A stretch of 64,000 nt of DNA from Paenibacillus flagellatus. Lineage in GTDB: Bacteria; Bacillota; Bacilli; Paenibacillales; NBRC-103111. Each line of letters starts with the position of its first letter. Within the stretch, counting starts at the first letter, position 1. Location of the stretch: contig NZ_QJVJ01000010.1 in the NCBI RefSeq assembly GCF_003217775.1, forward strand, positions 124,001 through 188,000, in the 5' to 3' direction. This document shows positions 1-8,467 of this stretch, in pieces. The notes beneath the pieces were generated by a model that worked only from the letters and a program-made list of their open reading frames with translations, was not told the origin of the DNA and did not search any database. A program made the position numbers and the translations under genes.

Positions 1-2
1 CG

Positions 3-449
3 CGCTCGTTCAAGATCGCCTTCGCCACGCTGCCGAGGCTGTCCGCGAACGAAAACGAGTTCAAATATCCGTCCGGCCTCGGCGACGTCGTCTCGATCAA
101 CCCCAAATCCGCCAACAAGGAGGCGGCGTGGAAGTTTCTGAAATGGTACGCGGACGGCGGCATGACCCCGCTCGCCGTAGGCGGCCGGCTGCCTTCTTCG
201 AAGGACGTCAATGCGGACGAAGCGATCAAGCTGCTGCTGAGCGGCGCCGAGTCCACCTACGATCAGGAGTCGCTCAAGAAAGTCGTCTTCGGCAAATTCC
301 CGACGTACCAGACGACGCTGGAGCAGCAGGTGATCGACATCCGCAAGGAAGAGTACGAGAAATATTTGCTCGGCAAGCAGGACTTGAAGACGAGCTTGGA
401 CAACATGGCGAAGCGTCATAACGATTTTATCAAGCAAAATAAAAAGTAA
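3..449 (+). CDS. Sugar ABC transporter substrate-binding protein, C-terminal part
   Basis: The reading frame is open from the window edge, so only the last 148 residues are seen. The text FLKWYADGGMTP followed by a helical end (KTSLDNMAKRHNDFI) is typical of the C-terminal lobe of family-1 extracellular sugar-binding proteins. It lies 75 bases before two CUT1-type permeases, so it should be the lipoprotein that delivers the sugar to them. The signal peptide and lipobox lie outside the window. The substrate cannot be told. Confidence 0.85.
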   Translation, partial: RSFKIAFATLPRLSANENEFKYPSGLGDVVSINPKSANKEAAWKFLKWYADGGMTPLAVGGRLPSSKDVNADEAIKLLLSGAESTYDQESLKKVVFGKFPTYQTTLEQQVIDIRKEEYEKYLLGKQDLKTSLDNMAKRHNDFIKQNKK

Positions 450-524
450 CCGGACCGGAATTGCGGGGGAGCGCTCTCGCGGAGCCTCCCTTACTGCCGG
501 CCGGCCCGAATCGGAGGATATGCC

Positions 525-1406
525 ATGGGCGGAAGCTGGATGAAGCGGCAGCGAATGACGGGGTATTTGTTCATCCTGCCCAACATGCTGGGCGTCGTCG
601 CGTTTTTTCTGATCCCTGCCCTGTTCTCGTTGGGGCTTACGTTTACGGACTACCGGTTCGCAAACCCCGACTTCCGGTTCGTCGGGCTCGACAACTTCGC
701 GAGGATGCTCCGGGACGAAAAGGTTGCGGACTCGATCGGCAACACGCTGCTCTACTTGACGGCGGTGCCGGTATCGATCGTCTCGGCGTTTCTGGTCGCC
801 CTCGTGCTGAACCGGAGCGTCTACCTGAAGAGCGTGCTGCGCTCCATGTACTTCATGCCGTATATTACGAGCGGCGTCGCCGTCGGCTTCGTCTGGATGC
901 TGCTGTTCCAGCCGACGCACGGCCCGATCAACGAATTTCTCCGGGGGATGGGCGTCTCCGATCCGCCGGGCTGGTTCGCCTCGACGGACACCGCGATGTA
1001 TGCGATCAATTTCATCGCGGTATGGGCGAGTCTCGGCTACAACATGATCATCTATATGGCGGCGCTGCAGGAAATATCTCCGGAGCTGCTGGAGGCGGCC
1101 CGAATCGACGGCGCCCGGCGGTATACGCTGATCCGCCGCATCGTCTGGCCCCTGGTGAGCCCGACCACGTTCCTTCTCCTTATCACGGGGCTGATCGGCG
1201 CGATCAAATCGTTCGGGCTGATCCAGGCGATTACGCAGGGCGGGCCGGGGACGAGCACGACGGTCATGTCGCTGTACATTTACAAAACCGCCTTCAGCTA
1301 CTATGAAATGGGATACGCGTCGGCCGTCTCCTGGATGCTGTTCGCCTTCGTCCTGTTCATCACGCTCGTCCAATGGGCGGGGCAAAAAAGGTGGGTGCAT
1401 TATTGA
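525..1406 (+). CDS. Sugar ABC transporter permease, MalF/UgpA type
   Basis: This 293-residue inner-membrane permease has about six hydrophobic helices. The EAA loop can be read near residues 189-208 (EAARIDGARRYTLIRRIVWP), the docking site for the ATPase. The start is the ATG at 525, seven bases after GGAGG (513-517); the ATG at 540 is an alternative. It should pair with the next permease. No ATPase gene is seen nearby, as is common for CUT1 systems in Bacillota that share an MsmX-type ATPase. Confidence 0.92.
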   Translation: MGGSWMKRQRMTGYLFILPNMLGVVAFFLIPALFSLGLTFTDYRFANPDFRFVGLDNFARMLRDEKVADSIGNTLLYLTAVPVSIVSAFLVALVLNRSVYLKSVLRSMYFMPYITSGVAVGFVWMLLFQPTHGPINEFLRGMGVSDPPGWFASTDTAMYAINFIAVWASLGYNMIIYMAALQEISPELLEAARIDGARRYTLIRRIVWPLVSPTTFLLLITGLIGAIKSFGLIQAITQGGPGTSTTVMSLYIYKTAFSYYEMGYASAVSWMLFAFVLFITLVQWAGQKRWVHY

Positions 1407-2242
1407 TGAGGCCGCGTTCCCGGGAAAGCGCCGGCAAGCTGCTCCTGACGGCCGGTATGGCCGTGCTCGGCCTGGGCATGATTTTGCCTTTCGTCTGGAT
1501 GATCGGCACGTCGGTCAAGACGCCGAACGAAGTGTTCGAATACCCGATCCGCTGGTTTCCGTCCCAGCCGGAATGGAAGCACCATCTGAAAGTATGGGAC
1601 GGCCCGGACGGCTTCGCCCCGTATTATTGGAACTCGATCAAGGTCGCCACGGTCAGCATGATCGGCGCGACGTTCCTGTCGGCGCTCGCCGCCTACGGCT
1701 TTTCCCGCATCGAGTTCAAGGGCCGCGACCCGCTGTTTCTGCTGTACTTGTCGATGATGATGATTCCGCCGCAAGTGCTGTTCGTCCCGAAGTTTATCCT
1801 GTTCGACCGGATCGGCATTTACAACACGCATTGGGCTTTGATTTTGCCGGGCATGTTCACGATCTTCGGGGTGTTCCTGCTGCGCCAGTTTTTCATGGCC
1901 ATTCCGAAGGAGCTGACGGAATCGGCGTTTATCGACGGGGCCGGGCACGGCCGCATTTTCGTCCGGCTTATGCTGCCGCTCGCCAAGCCCGCGCTGGCGA
2001 CGCTCGCCGTCATCGATTTCTCGTGGCATTGGAACGACTACGAGAACGCGCTCGTCTTCCTGACGGACCGCAAGCTGTATACGGTGCCGCTCGGCCTGCA
2101 AAATTACGTTCTCGAATTCAACGTCGACTATAACGGGATGATGGCCGCCGCCACGGCCGGCATCGTGCCGATGCTGATCGTCTTCCTGCTCGGCCAGCGC
2201 TTCATCATCCAAGGCTTGACCGGCACGGCCGTCAAAGGATAG
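1406..2242 (+). CDS. Sugar ABC transporter permease, MalG/UgpE type
   Basis: This is the second permease of the importer, 278 residues with six predicted membrane helices. The EAA loop begins ESAFIDGAGHGRIFVRLMLP near residue 173. The start at 1406 overlaps the stop of the first permease by one base (TGATG), which suggests translational coupling. The frame is open further upstream and GTG 1391 or ATG 1373 are possible, but the overlap and the GGTGGG at 1390-1395 favour 1406. A stem-loop terminator follows the stop. Confidence 0.92.
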   Translation: MRPRSRESAGKLLLTAGMAVLGLGMILPFVWMIGTSVKTPNEVFEYPIRWFPSQPEWKHHLKVWDGPDGFAPYYWNSIKVATVSMIGATFLSALAAYGFSRIEFKGRDPLFLLYLSMMMIPPQVLFVPKFILFDRIGIYNTHWALILPGMFTIFGVFLLRQFFMAIPKELTESAFIDGAGHGRIFVRLMLPLAKPALATLAVIDFSWHWNDYENALVFLTDRKLYTVPLGLQNYVLEFNVDYNGMMAAATAGIVPMLIVFLLGQRFIIQGLTGTAVKG

Positions 2243-2246
2243 CCGA

Positions 2247-2284
2247 AAACGCCCCCGCTTCGCATGCGCGAACGGGGGCGTTTC
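2247..2284. terminator. Bidirectional stem-loop between convergent genes
   Basis: The arms CGCCCCCG and CGGGGGCG pair around a 15-base loop, with A-rich sequence on the left and GTTT on the right. It sits between the permease stop and the stop of the methyltransferase on the other strand. Confidence 0.8.
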
Positions 2285-2311
2285 GTCGCGTGTGCCGGCG
2301 ATGCCGGCCGC

Positions 2312-3433
2312 TCAAACGGGCGCGAGCACAAGGACCGGGACCCGAACCCGGCACGGCGAGTCGTTGTGCTTATACAGCCGGATTTCGGCGTCGCCTGCCG
2401 CGGCCGCGACCGGGATGCGCGCTTCGATCTGCGCCGTCTGGGAGAACGAATGGCTCCACAGCGTCCGGCTGCCGGATTGCGTCGACACATTGAGCGTAAA
2501 ATGCCCGTGTCCGAGCACCTCCACATAGGCGCGCAGCTCGTACGTTTGCGGCGCCAGCGGCACGTACGGGCCGTAAAACGCGTAGCCCGCCCGGTCGACC
2601 GGCATCCACCCGTCGTGATCGTACCCGTGCGGGCGGATGAACGGAGGCGCGTACAGGCTGCCGACGGCTACCGGCGGGTGGTAGCGGAAATGGGCGGCCG
2701 GCTGCGGGCGCACGTCGACGTCGCCGCTTACTTTGCGCAGACGAATGACGGCGATGCCGTTGGCGAACACGTACGGGCTGTCGAACGTCGTCTCCGCGAG
2801 CGATTCCGGCCCGCACTGGATCCACACTTGGCGGGGCGCCTCGAAGTGCATATCCATGTCGAGCTTTTTGAAGTACGACAGCGTCACCGCCTCCGGCGGC
2901 AAGCCGAACCGGTCGACCAGCGAATTCAAGTAGTCGTCGCCGAATTGGATCAGCCAGCCGAGATCCATCAGCTTGCCGAACGGGACGGTAATGAGCGCCA
3001 GGCCGCCCGGCTCGAGCAAATTGTATATTTTTTGGATGGCGAAGAGAGGCGCTTCCCTGTCGCCGATTTTATTCTCCCCGTAAGCGTGCTGCCCGACGTG
3101 CTCGACGGTGGACAAGGAGACGATCCGGCTGTACTTCGTCGCGAAATCCATCAGGTCGACGTTCAGAACGCCGGGGCATTGCTCGAATTTGTCCAGCACT
3201 TGGCGGTTGGCGAGCGCCGGGTGCGGGGCGAGCAGCGGCGCGTAATACGACAGCACGTTGCCGATCTCGAGATAGGGCGCATCCGTTCCCGCCCCGCTGT
3301 CGAGCAAAAACCGGACGGCGATCGGAATTTCGACGGCGCGCTCCGAGCAGTTGTTGTAATTGATCCGGTTGTAGGCGATCGGCTTGCGGTCGAACAAAAA
3401 ATAATTCATCTTTTCCAAAGTCGTCATTCCCAT
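2312..3433 (-). CDS. Methyltransferase-like protein with C-terminal beta-sandwich region
   Basis: The protein has 373 residues. Its first 200 or so look like a class I SAM methyltransferase with a modified glycine motif (YLEIGNVLSYYAPLL near residue 54), followed by a DLMDF acidic loop, SLSTVEHVG and LLEPGGLALITVPFG. The last 100 residues are rich in beta strands and aromatics and look like a separate binding domain. It opens the glycan region and reads away from the glycosyltransferase at 3622. Its promoter has the element shared with manC, so I infer methylation of a spore-surface sugar. ATG 3427 is an alternative start. Confidence 0.7.
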   Translation of the reverse strand: MGMTTLEKMNYFLFDRKPIAYNRINYNNCSERAVEIPIAVRFLLDSGAGTDAPYLEIGNVLSYYAPLLAPHPALANRQVLDKFEQCPGVLNVDLMDFATKYSRIVSLSTVEHVGQHAYGENKIGDREAPLFAIQKIYNLLEPGGLALITVPFGKLMDLGWLIQFGDDYLNSLVDRFGLPPEAVTLSYFKKLDMDMHFEAPRQVWIQCGPESLAETTFDSPYVFANGIAVIRLRKVSGDVDVRPQPAAHFRYHPPVAVGSLYAPPFIRPHGYDHDGWMPVDRAGYAFYGPYVPLAPQTYELRAYVEVLGHGHFTLNVSTQSGSRTLWSHSFSQTAQIEARIPVAAAAGDAEIRLYKHNDSPCRVRVPVLVLAPV

Positions 3434-3485
3434 CGGTACGAATCCATCCCTTCTTTCCGCGGTCGAACCGGCGTATGTCTCCCGG

Positions 3486-3518
3486 CATTATATGCGGCTT
3501 CGGCGGAAGAGGCATGGA
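3486..3518 (-). promoter_or_regulatory. Mother-cell type promoter with TCCATGCC element
   Basis: On the minus strand TCCATGCC (3511-3518) is followed after exactly 16 bases by CATATAATG (3486-3494). The second part fits the CATAnnnT -10 of SigE/SigK. The same layout precedes manC (4967-4999) and the glycosyltransferase at 19947. It would drive the methyltransferase at 2312-3433. Confidence 0.55.
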
Positions 3519-3562
3519 CGAATGCGTACGCGGATCGGACGCTTCTGTGCGACGACCTAATC

Positions 3563-3588
3563 ACGGCGAGCTGATTCGCCATATACTG
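3563..3588 (+). promoter_or_regulatory. Possible SigK/SigE-type promoter
   Basis: AC (3563-3564), 15 bases, then CATATACTG (3580-3588). It lies 34 bases before the start of the glycosyltransferase at 3622. It resembles the known mother-cell -10 box but lacks the TCCATKCC element, so it is a weaker call. Confidence 0.35.
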
Positions 3589-3621
3589 TCGTAAAGCGCC
3601 CGAAAGGAGGCACCGCATCTG

Positions 3622-4752
3622 ATGACAGGCACGGGAGTGTATTGGATGGGACCGGTATACGATATGGGCGGGTACGGCAACGTATCGCGCAACTATTTGC
3701 GCGCGCTCGAATCGGCCGGCATCCCCGTTTGCATTCATCCGATCGGAGGCGAGCATCATGCGGAGATCGGGAGCGAGACGAGGCGATGGCTGGATTCGCT
3801 GTCGACCGACCGGCTCGGTCCGCGCATCGTATGCGTCAAGCACGGGACCCCGGATTTTTTCGAGCAGCCCGTTGCCGCTCCGCCAGCGGTCAAGACGGTC
3901 GGCGTGACGCTGTTCGAGACGGACCGGCTTCCGATCGGCTGGGCGGAGCTGTGCAACCGGATGGACGAAATATGGGTGCCGACGCGGTTCAACTATGCGA
4001 CCTTTTCGCAGAGCGGCGTCATCCCCTCGAAGCTGCGCATCGTGCCGTACCCGATCGACGTCACGAAATATTACCCGGGAAAACCTTATAACCGAATCGT
4101 CTTCCAGCCGCCTCTCCGATCGTTCTCCTTCCTGTACGTGTTCGGCTTCGATTTTCGCAAAGGCATCGATCTGCTGCTCCAATCGTTCTGCGACGAATTC
4201 TCCCCTTACGAAGACGTGTCGCTCGTCCTGAAAGTGTATATCCATAGCGGGTACAGCCCGGCGTTCGTCATGTCGGAAATATGCTCGCACATTCCGGCGC
4301 ACCGTCTCCAATCCCAAATCGTCGTCATCGTCGAGCCGTTCGACGAAGAGCGGCTGTCCGATCTGTACTTGAGCTGCGACGCCTACGTCTCGACCGACCG
4401 GGCCGGCTGGGGCATGCCGGCGATGGAGATGATGGCGCTCGGCAAGCCGGCGATCGGCTTGAATTGGGGCGGATATACCGAATTCATGAACGAATCGAAC
4501 AGCTTCCTGATCGAGCCCGAGCCCCATCTCGTCCCCGTCGACGACAAGCTGCAGCGCGACCGGCCGCACTATTACGGCAATCACTATTGGGCGGACATCC
4601 GGCCGGAGAAGGTGCGGGCGGCGATGCGGGAAGCATACGCGAACAAGAGCAAGCGGGAGCGGATCGGCAAGAAGGCCGCGTTCGACATCCATTTCGAATT
4701 TTCCCCCGAGGCGATCGGGCAAACGATCAAGCGTCTGATCGAGCAGTCGTGA
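3622..4752 (+). CDS. Glycosyltransferase, GT4-like
   Basis: The protein has 376 residues with a GT-B layout. The N-terminal loop MGPVYDMGGYGNVSRNYL binds substrate in relatives. The C-terminal half has GFDFRKGIDLLL and the nucleotide-sugar site STDRAGWGMPAMEMMALGKP, in which the family's EGFG is AGWG. No signal or membrane segment is seen, so it acts in the cytosol, probably on a nucleotide sugar. An AAAGGAGG site precedes ATG 3622. It resembles the GT4 enzyme at 8468 in the motifs EIWVPTRF and GYTEFMN, which suggests duplication within the cluster. Confidence 0.85.
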   Translation: MTGTGVYWMGPVYDMGGYGNVSRNYLRALESAGIPVCIHPIGGEHHAEIGSETRRWLDSLSTDRLGPRIVCVKHGTPDFFEQPVAAPPAVKTVGVTLFETDRLPIGWAELCNRMDEIWVPTRFNYATFSQSGVIPSKLRIVPYPIDVTKYYPGKPYNRIVFQPPLRSFSFLYVFGFDFRKGIDLLLQSFCDEFSPYEDVSLVLKVYIHSGYSPAFVMSEICSHIPAHRLQSQIVVIVEPFDEERLSDLYLSCDAYVSTDRAGWGMPAMEMMALGKPAIGLNWGGYTEFMNESNSFLIEPEPHLVPVDDKLQRDRPHYYGNHYWADIRPEKVRAAMREAYANKSKRERIGKKAAFDIHFEFSPEAIGQTIKRLIEQS

Positions 4753-4774
4753 GACGGTCTCGACACCCCCTAAG

Positions 4775-4905
4775 CGGCCGAAAGGCCGATCAGCTTATTG
4801 AGAAAGTCCAAAGAGATCCATGAGATACAAAATGGGGTAGGGGAGATGTGGAGCGCATTCCCCTGCCCTATGCCTCCCCTGCTTCATCTCTTTGCAGACT
4901 TTCTC
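4775..4905. repeat. Imperfect 130-base inverted repeat of unknown nature
   Basis: GAGAAAGTCCAAAGAGAT (4800-4817) pairs with the complement of 4886-4905, with two extra bases in the right arm. An inner pair, GGGGTAGGGGAG against CCCCTGCCCTA, extends the fold, and a small hairpin CGGCC-GAAA-GGCCG (4775-4788) sits at the left edge. The 312-base gap 4753-5064 holds this, a terminator (4917-4944) and a promoter (4967-4999), but no gene. It could be a MITE remnant or a structured RNA. Confidence 0.55.
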
Positions 4906-4916
4906 GACAGCTAGCA

Positions 4917-4944
4917 GCGGCCAGTAGGCCGCTTCTTTCTTTTT
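4917..4944 (+). terminator. Rho-independent terminator
   Basis: GCGGCC-AGTA-GGCCGC is followed by TTCTTTCTTTTT. It ends the transcript of the glycosyltransferase at 3622 before the manC promoter. Confidence 0.8.
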
Positions 4945-4966
4945 GTTGGCCGGGCGGGGGTAATCG

Positions 4967-4999
4967 TCCATGCCTTCCGGCGGGCCCTCTCATACTATA
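4967..4999 (+). promoter_or_regulatory. Mother-cell type promoter of the manC operon
   Basis: TCCATGCC (4967-4974), 16 bases, then CATACTATA (4991-4999), a perfect CATAnnnTA box. The expected transcript start near 5006 leaves a leader of about 60 bases before GTG 5065. The upstream element and spacing match the promoters at 3486-3518 and 19880-19912. Confidence 0.6.
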
Positions 5000-5064
5000 A
5001 CAATGCATTGGCGTATGCCGATATCCATCAGCCCGTATTGGGTGCCGCACGGAGGTGAACATTC

Positions 5065-6099
5065 GTGAAAATCGTTATCATGGCCGGCGGCAAAGGAAAC
5101 CGGTTTTGGCCGAGAAGCGTGGAGGGGAAGCCGAAGCAGTTTCTCGCCCTGACGTCGGAGGAGACGATGCTCCAGCTTACGTACCGGCGGTTCGCCGAGC
5201 GGCTGCCGGCGGGCGACATTTACGTCGTTACCGCGGAGCGGTACCGGGCGCTCGTCATGGAGCAGCTGCCGGAGCTCGACGAATCGAACCTGATCTGCGA
5301 GCCGGATCAGCGCGACACGGGGCCGTGCGTCGCTTTGACGGCGCAGCGGTTTTTGCGGCTCGGGGAGGATGACGTCCTCGTCACGATGCCTTCCGATCAC
5401 CATATTCCGCATATCGGCGAGCTGTTCGACGTGCTTCGCAAGGCCGAGCCGATCGCCGCGCGCGATCGTACGATCGTGACGCTCGGCATCACCCCGACCC
5501 GGCCGGAGACGAACTACGGCTACATCGAGGCGGCCGCCGACGTGTCGTTCGACGCGGCGCACCGGGTCCGTTCGTTCATCGAAAAGCCGGACATCGACAA
5601 AGCCCGCCGGCTGCTGAAGACGCCGAACGTGTATTGGAACAGCGGCATTTTCATCTGGAAGCCTTCTACGATCGCCCACTATATGCGGCAGCATCAGCCG
5701 GATATGTGGAATGCGCTGCAAGGCTCCGAGGAGGAAGTAAGGACCGCCTACGCCGATTTGCCGAAACTATCGGTCGACTACGCCATATTGGAAAAAGCCG
5801 AGCACATCTACAACATCCCCGTCCGGTTCGAGTGGGACGATCTCGGCAGCTGGACGTCGCTCGAGCGGATCCGCGAAGCGGACGCCGACGGCAACATCGT
5901 GCACGGCGACGTATACGCGACCGAATCGAAAGGCAGCATCATTTTCGCGGAAGACCGCAGGACGGTCGTCATCGGGGCGAGCGACCTCATCATCGTCTCG
6001 ACGGCGGAAGGGCTTCTCGTCTGCCACAAATCGCAGGAGCACGCCATCAAATCGATGGTGCAGCGACTGGAACAACATGAAGGAGGAATGCGGGAATGA
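5065..6099 (+). CDS. manC: Mannose-1-phosphate guanylyltransferase
   Basis: It makes GDP-mannose from GTP and mannose 1-phosphate. The pyrophosphorylase signature MAGGKGNRFWPRS is at the N-terminus (residues 6-18), KPKQFLAL follows at about 23, and later come VTMPSDHHI, FIEKPD, NSGIFIWK and FEWDDLGSW. At 344 residues it is the short form without the C-terminal isomerase domain of AlgA/ManC. GTG 5065 is set by GGAGGTGA at 5051-5058. Its stop overlaps the next gene by four bases, so the two are coupled. It heads the sugar-nucleotide supply of the cluster. Confidence 0.93.
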   Translation: MKIVIMAGGKGNRFWPRSVEGKPKQFLALTSEETMLQLTYRRFAERLPAGDIYVVTAERYRALVMEQLPELDESNLICEPDQRDTGPCVALTAQRFLRLGEDDVLVTMPSDHHIPHIGELFDVLRKAEPIAARDRTIVTLGITPTRPETNYGYIEAAADVSFDAAHRVRSFIEKPDIDKARRLLKTPNVYWNSGIFIWKPSTIAHYMRQHQPDMWNALQGSEEEVRTAYADLPKLSVDYAILEKAEHIYNIPVRFEWDDLGSWTSLERIREADADGNIVHGDVYATESKGSIIFAEDRRTVVIGASDLIIVSTAEGLLVCHKSQEHAIKSMVQRLEQHEGGMRE

Positions 6100-7046
6100 A
6101 AGCTTTGGTTACGGGGATTTCCGGCTTCGTCGGAAGCCATATGGCCGAATATTTGCTCCGGCAGGGCGTAGAGGTGGTCGGCACGATCCGCAACCGCAGC
6201 CGGATGGAGCATATTCGCCACCTGCTGAAGGACATTCGCCTCGTGGAGTGCGAGCTGCGCGATCCGTTTTCCGTCGAGACGCTGATCGACGACGTGAGGC
6301 CGGATCTCATTTTCCATCTGGCCGCGCAAAGCTTCGTGCCGACCTCGTGGAATTCCCCGATCGATACGATTCATAACAACGTCGCCGGCCAAGTGAACAT
6401 TTTCGAAGCGATCCGGCGGTTCGGGCTCGATACGAAAATGCAAATCGCCTGCTCGAGCGAGGAGTACGGGCACGTCGAGGCGAACGAGGTGCCGATCAAG
6501 GAGACGAATCCGCTCCGTCCGCTCAGTCCGTATGCGATCAGCAAAGTGGCGCAGGACTATTTGGGCTACCAATATTACAAAAGCTACGGCCTTCACGTCA
6601 TCCGGACGCGGACGTTCAACCATACCGGACCGCGGCGCGGGGAAAATTTCGTCACCTCCAACTTCGCGAAGCAAATCGCCGACATCGAGAAAGGCAAAAA
6701 ACCGCCGGTGCTTCACGTCGGCAACCTGGAAGCGAAGCGCGACTTCACGGACGTGCGCGACGTCGTCCGGGCGTATTGGCTGGCGCTGGAGAAGGGGGAG
6801 CCGGGAGAAGACTACAACATCGCCTCCGGTACGTGCTGCACGATTGCGGAAATGCTTGCGCTTCTGCTGTCGTTCAGCAAGGAAAAGATCGAGGTGAAAA
6901 CGGACCCGAGCCGGCTGCGTCCGTCCGACGTCGAAATTTTGCTGGGCGATTACGAGAAATTCCATAAGCGGACGGGGTGGAGACCGGAAATTCCGTTCGA
7001 GCAAACGATGCGCGACCTGCTCGACTATTGGCGCGCCCAACCTTAA
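6096..7046 (+). CDS. gmd: GDP-mannose 4,6-dehydratase (SDR family)
   Basis: This is a 316-residue extended SDR enzyme. It has the NAD(P) motif TGISGFVGSH (residues 6-15), the HLAAQSFVPTSW loop, the active-site segment SSEEYGHVE and the catalytic YAISK. FNHTGPRRGENFVTSNFAKQI is typical of GDP-mannose dehydratases. It would turn GDP-mannose into GDP-4-keto-6-deoxymannose. The reductase RMD, which makes GDP-rhamnose, is a close relative and cannot be fully excluded. The overlap with manC and the fucose-synthase-like gene at 13072 support the dehydratase call. Confidence 0.82.
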   Translation: MKALVTGISGFVGSHMAEYLLRQGVEVVGTIRNRSRMEHIRHLLKDIRLVECELRDPFSVETLIDDVRPDLIFHLAAQSFVPTSWNSPIDTIHNNVAGQVNIFEAIRRFGLDTKMQIACSSEEYGHVEANEVPIKETNPLRPLSPYAISKVAQDYLGYQYYKSYGLHVIRTRTFNHTGPRRGENFVTSNFAKQIADIEKGKKPPVLHVGNLEAKRDFTDVRDVVRAYWLALEKGEPGEDYNIASGTCCTIAEMLALLLSFSKEKIEVKTDPSRLRPSDVEILLGDYEKFHKRTGWRPEIPFEQTMRDLLDYWRAQP

Positions 7047-7066
7047 CCGGAAGCGAGGTGGCATTC

Positions 7067-8452
7067 ATGTGGTGCATGTGCACGATCATCTCGAAAAACT
7101 ATGTCGCCTTCGCCCGGACGCTCGTCGAATCGTTCTTGCAGCACCACCCCGGGGGGAAGGCGTACGTGCTGCTGGCCGACGATCCGGAAGGGCTGCCGGG
7201 CTCGCGCCAGGAGCTTTTCGAGTGGGTCGACCTGGGGGAGATCGGGCTGCCCGACGCTCCCTCGCTGAAGTTCAAATATAACGTGACGGAGTTCAATACG
7301 GCGGTGAAGCCGTTTTTCCTCGATTACTTGCTCCGTGTTCGCGGACATGACAAAATGGTCTATTTCGACCCGGACATTCTCGTGCTGCGGAACATGGACG
7401 ACGTGTACCAGATGCTGGACGACACCGCCGTCATCCTGACCCCGCACATTTTGTCCCCGCTGCCGGACGACGGGAAGCGGCCGGAGGAGATCGACCTGCT
7501 GAAGGCGGGCGTCTACAATCTCGGCTTCCTCGCGATCTCCCGCTCGGCGGCGAGCGACCGGCTGCTCGGCTGGTGGAAGGAACGGCTGCGGCATTATTGC
7601 TGGCTCGAGCCGGACCGGGGCTTCCATGTGGATCAGAAATGGATGGACTTCGCCCCGGCTATGTTCGACGGCGTGTACGTGTCCCGCGATTCGGCGCTCA
7701 ACGCGGCGTATTGGAACGTGCACGAGCGCAAGATCACGTACCGGGACGGCGTTTTCCACGTGAACGGCAAGCCGTTGACGTTTTATCATTTCAGCGGCTT
7801 CATGCCGGATCTGAGCGGCATCTCGCGGCATCAAAACCGGTTCGGCTGGTCGGAGACGGCCGATCTGTACCATTTGTTCCGCGTGTATGCGGCGAAGCTC
7901 GAGAAGCACGGTCTGGCCGAGACGTCCGGCTATCGGTACGCGTACGGCCGCTTCGACAACGGCTCGAAAATACCGGACGTCGTCCGGATGCTGTACCGGG
8001 CGGCCGGACCGGAGGCGAGCCGGTTCGGCGATCCGTTCCGGACGACGGACCCCGGCGGCTTCTACCGGTGGCTGCTCGCCCCGCTTGACGGGGACGGCTC
8101 CATTCCGCGGCTGCTTCACGAGATTTATCTTCGCCGCGGCGACCTGCGCAGCCTGTTCCCCGATCCGCTCGGCGCGAACCGACGCGCTTTGCTGGAATGG
8201 GGACGGCAGTACGCGCCGGCCGAGTACGGAATCGACGCCGCGGACTGGAACGCCGCGATCGATCGCGCCGTCGCCGATGGCGCCGTTGCCGAGCCGATGC
8301 CGTCGCGGCCGGCCCGTCACACCGGCATCGGCCGGCAAGGCGGCGTCAGGGGCCCGGCGGGAAGAGGGCGCCGGCGCCGGCATCGGCCGATCGTCCGGAG
8401 CCGGGCCGCGAAACGGGCGTCCGGCCGCAGGTCGCGCCGGAGACACGGGTAG
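7067..8452 (+). CDS. Nucleotide-sugar glycosyltransferase with Arg-rich C-terminal tail
   Basis: The protein has 461 residues. It has a GT-A type fold with the metal site YFDPDILVL (DPD at 101-103), and GVYNLGFLAI and HVDQKWMDF as in GT8-like enzymes. The catalytic part seems to end near residue 410. The last 48 residues hold 19 Arg/Lys and no hydrophobic core. ATG 7067 follows GCGAGGTGG; the frame is open upstream but lies in the dehydratase gene. The next gene starts 15 bases on. The tail resembles the basic N-termini of the next two glycosyltransferases and is not part of any GT fold I know. Confidence 0.82.
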   Translation: MWCMCTIISKNYVAFARTLVESFLQHHPGGKAYVLLADDPEGLPGSRQELFEWVDLGEIGLPDAPSLKFKYNVTEFNTAVKPFFLDYLLRVRGHDKMVYFDPDILVLRNMDDVYQMLDDTAVILTPHILSPLPDDGKRPEEIDLLKAGVYNLGFLAISRSAASDRLLGWWKERLRHYCWLEPDRGFHVDQKWMDFAPAMFDGVYVSRDSALNAAYWNVHERKITYRDGVFHVNGKPLTFYHFSGFMPDLSGISRHQNRFGWSETADLYHLFRVYAAKLEKHGLAETSGYRYAYGRFDNGSKIPDVVRMLYRAAGPEASRFGDPFRTTDPGGFYRWLLAPLDGDGSIPRLLHEIYLRRGDLRSLFPDPLGANRRALLEWGRQYAPAEYGIDAADWNAAIDRAVADGAVAEPMPSRPARHTGIGRQGGVRGPAGRGRRRRHRPIVRSRAAKRASGRRSRRRHG

Positions 8453-8467
8453 AAGGGGGGCAATCCG

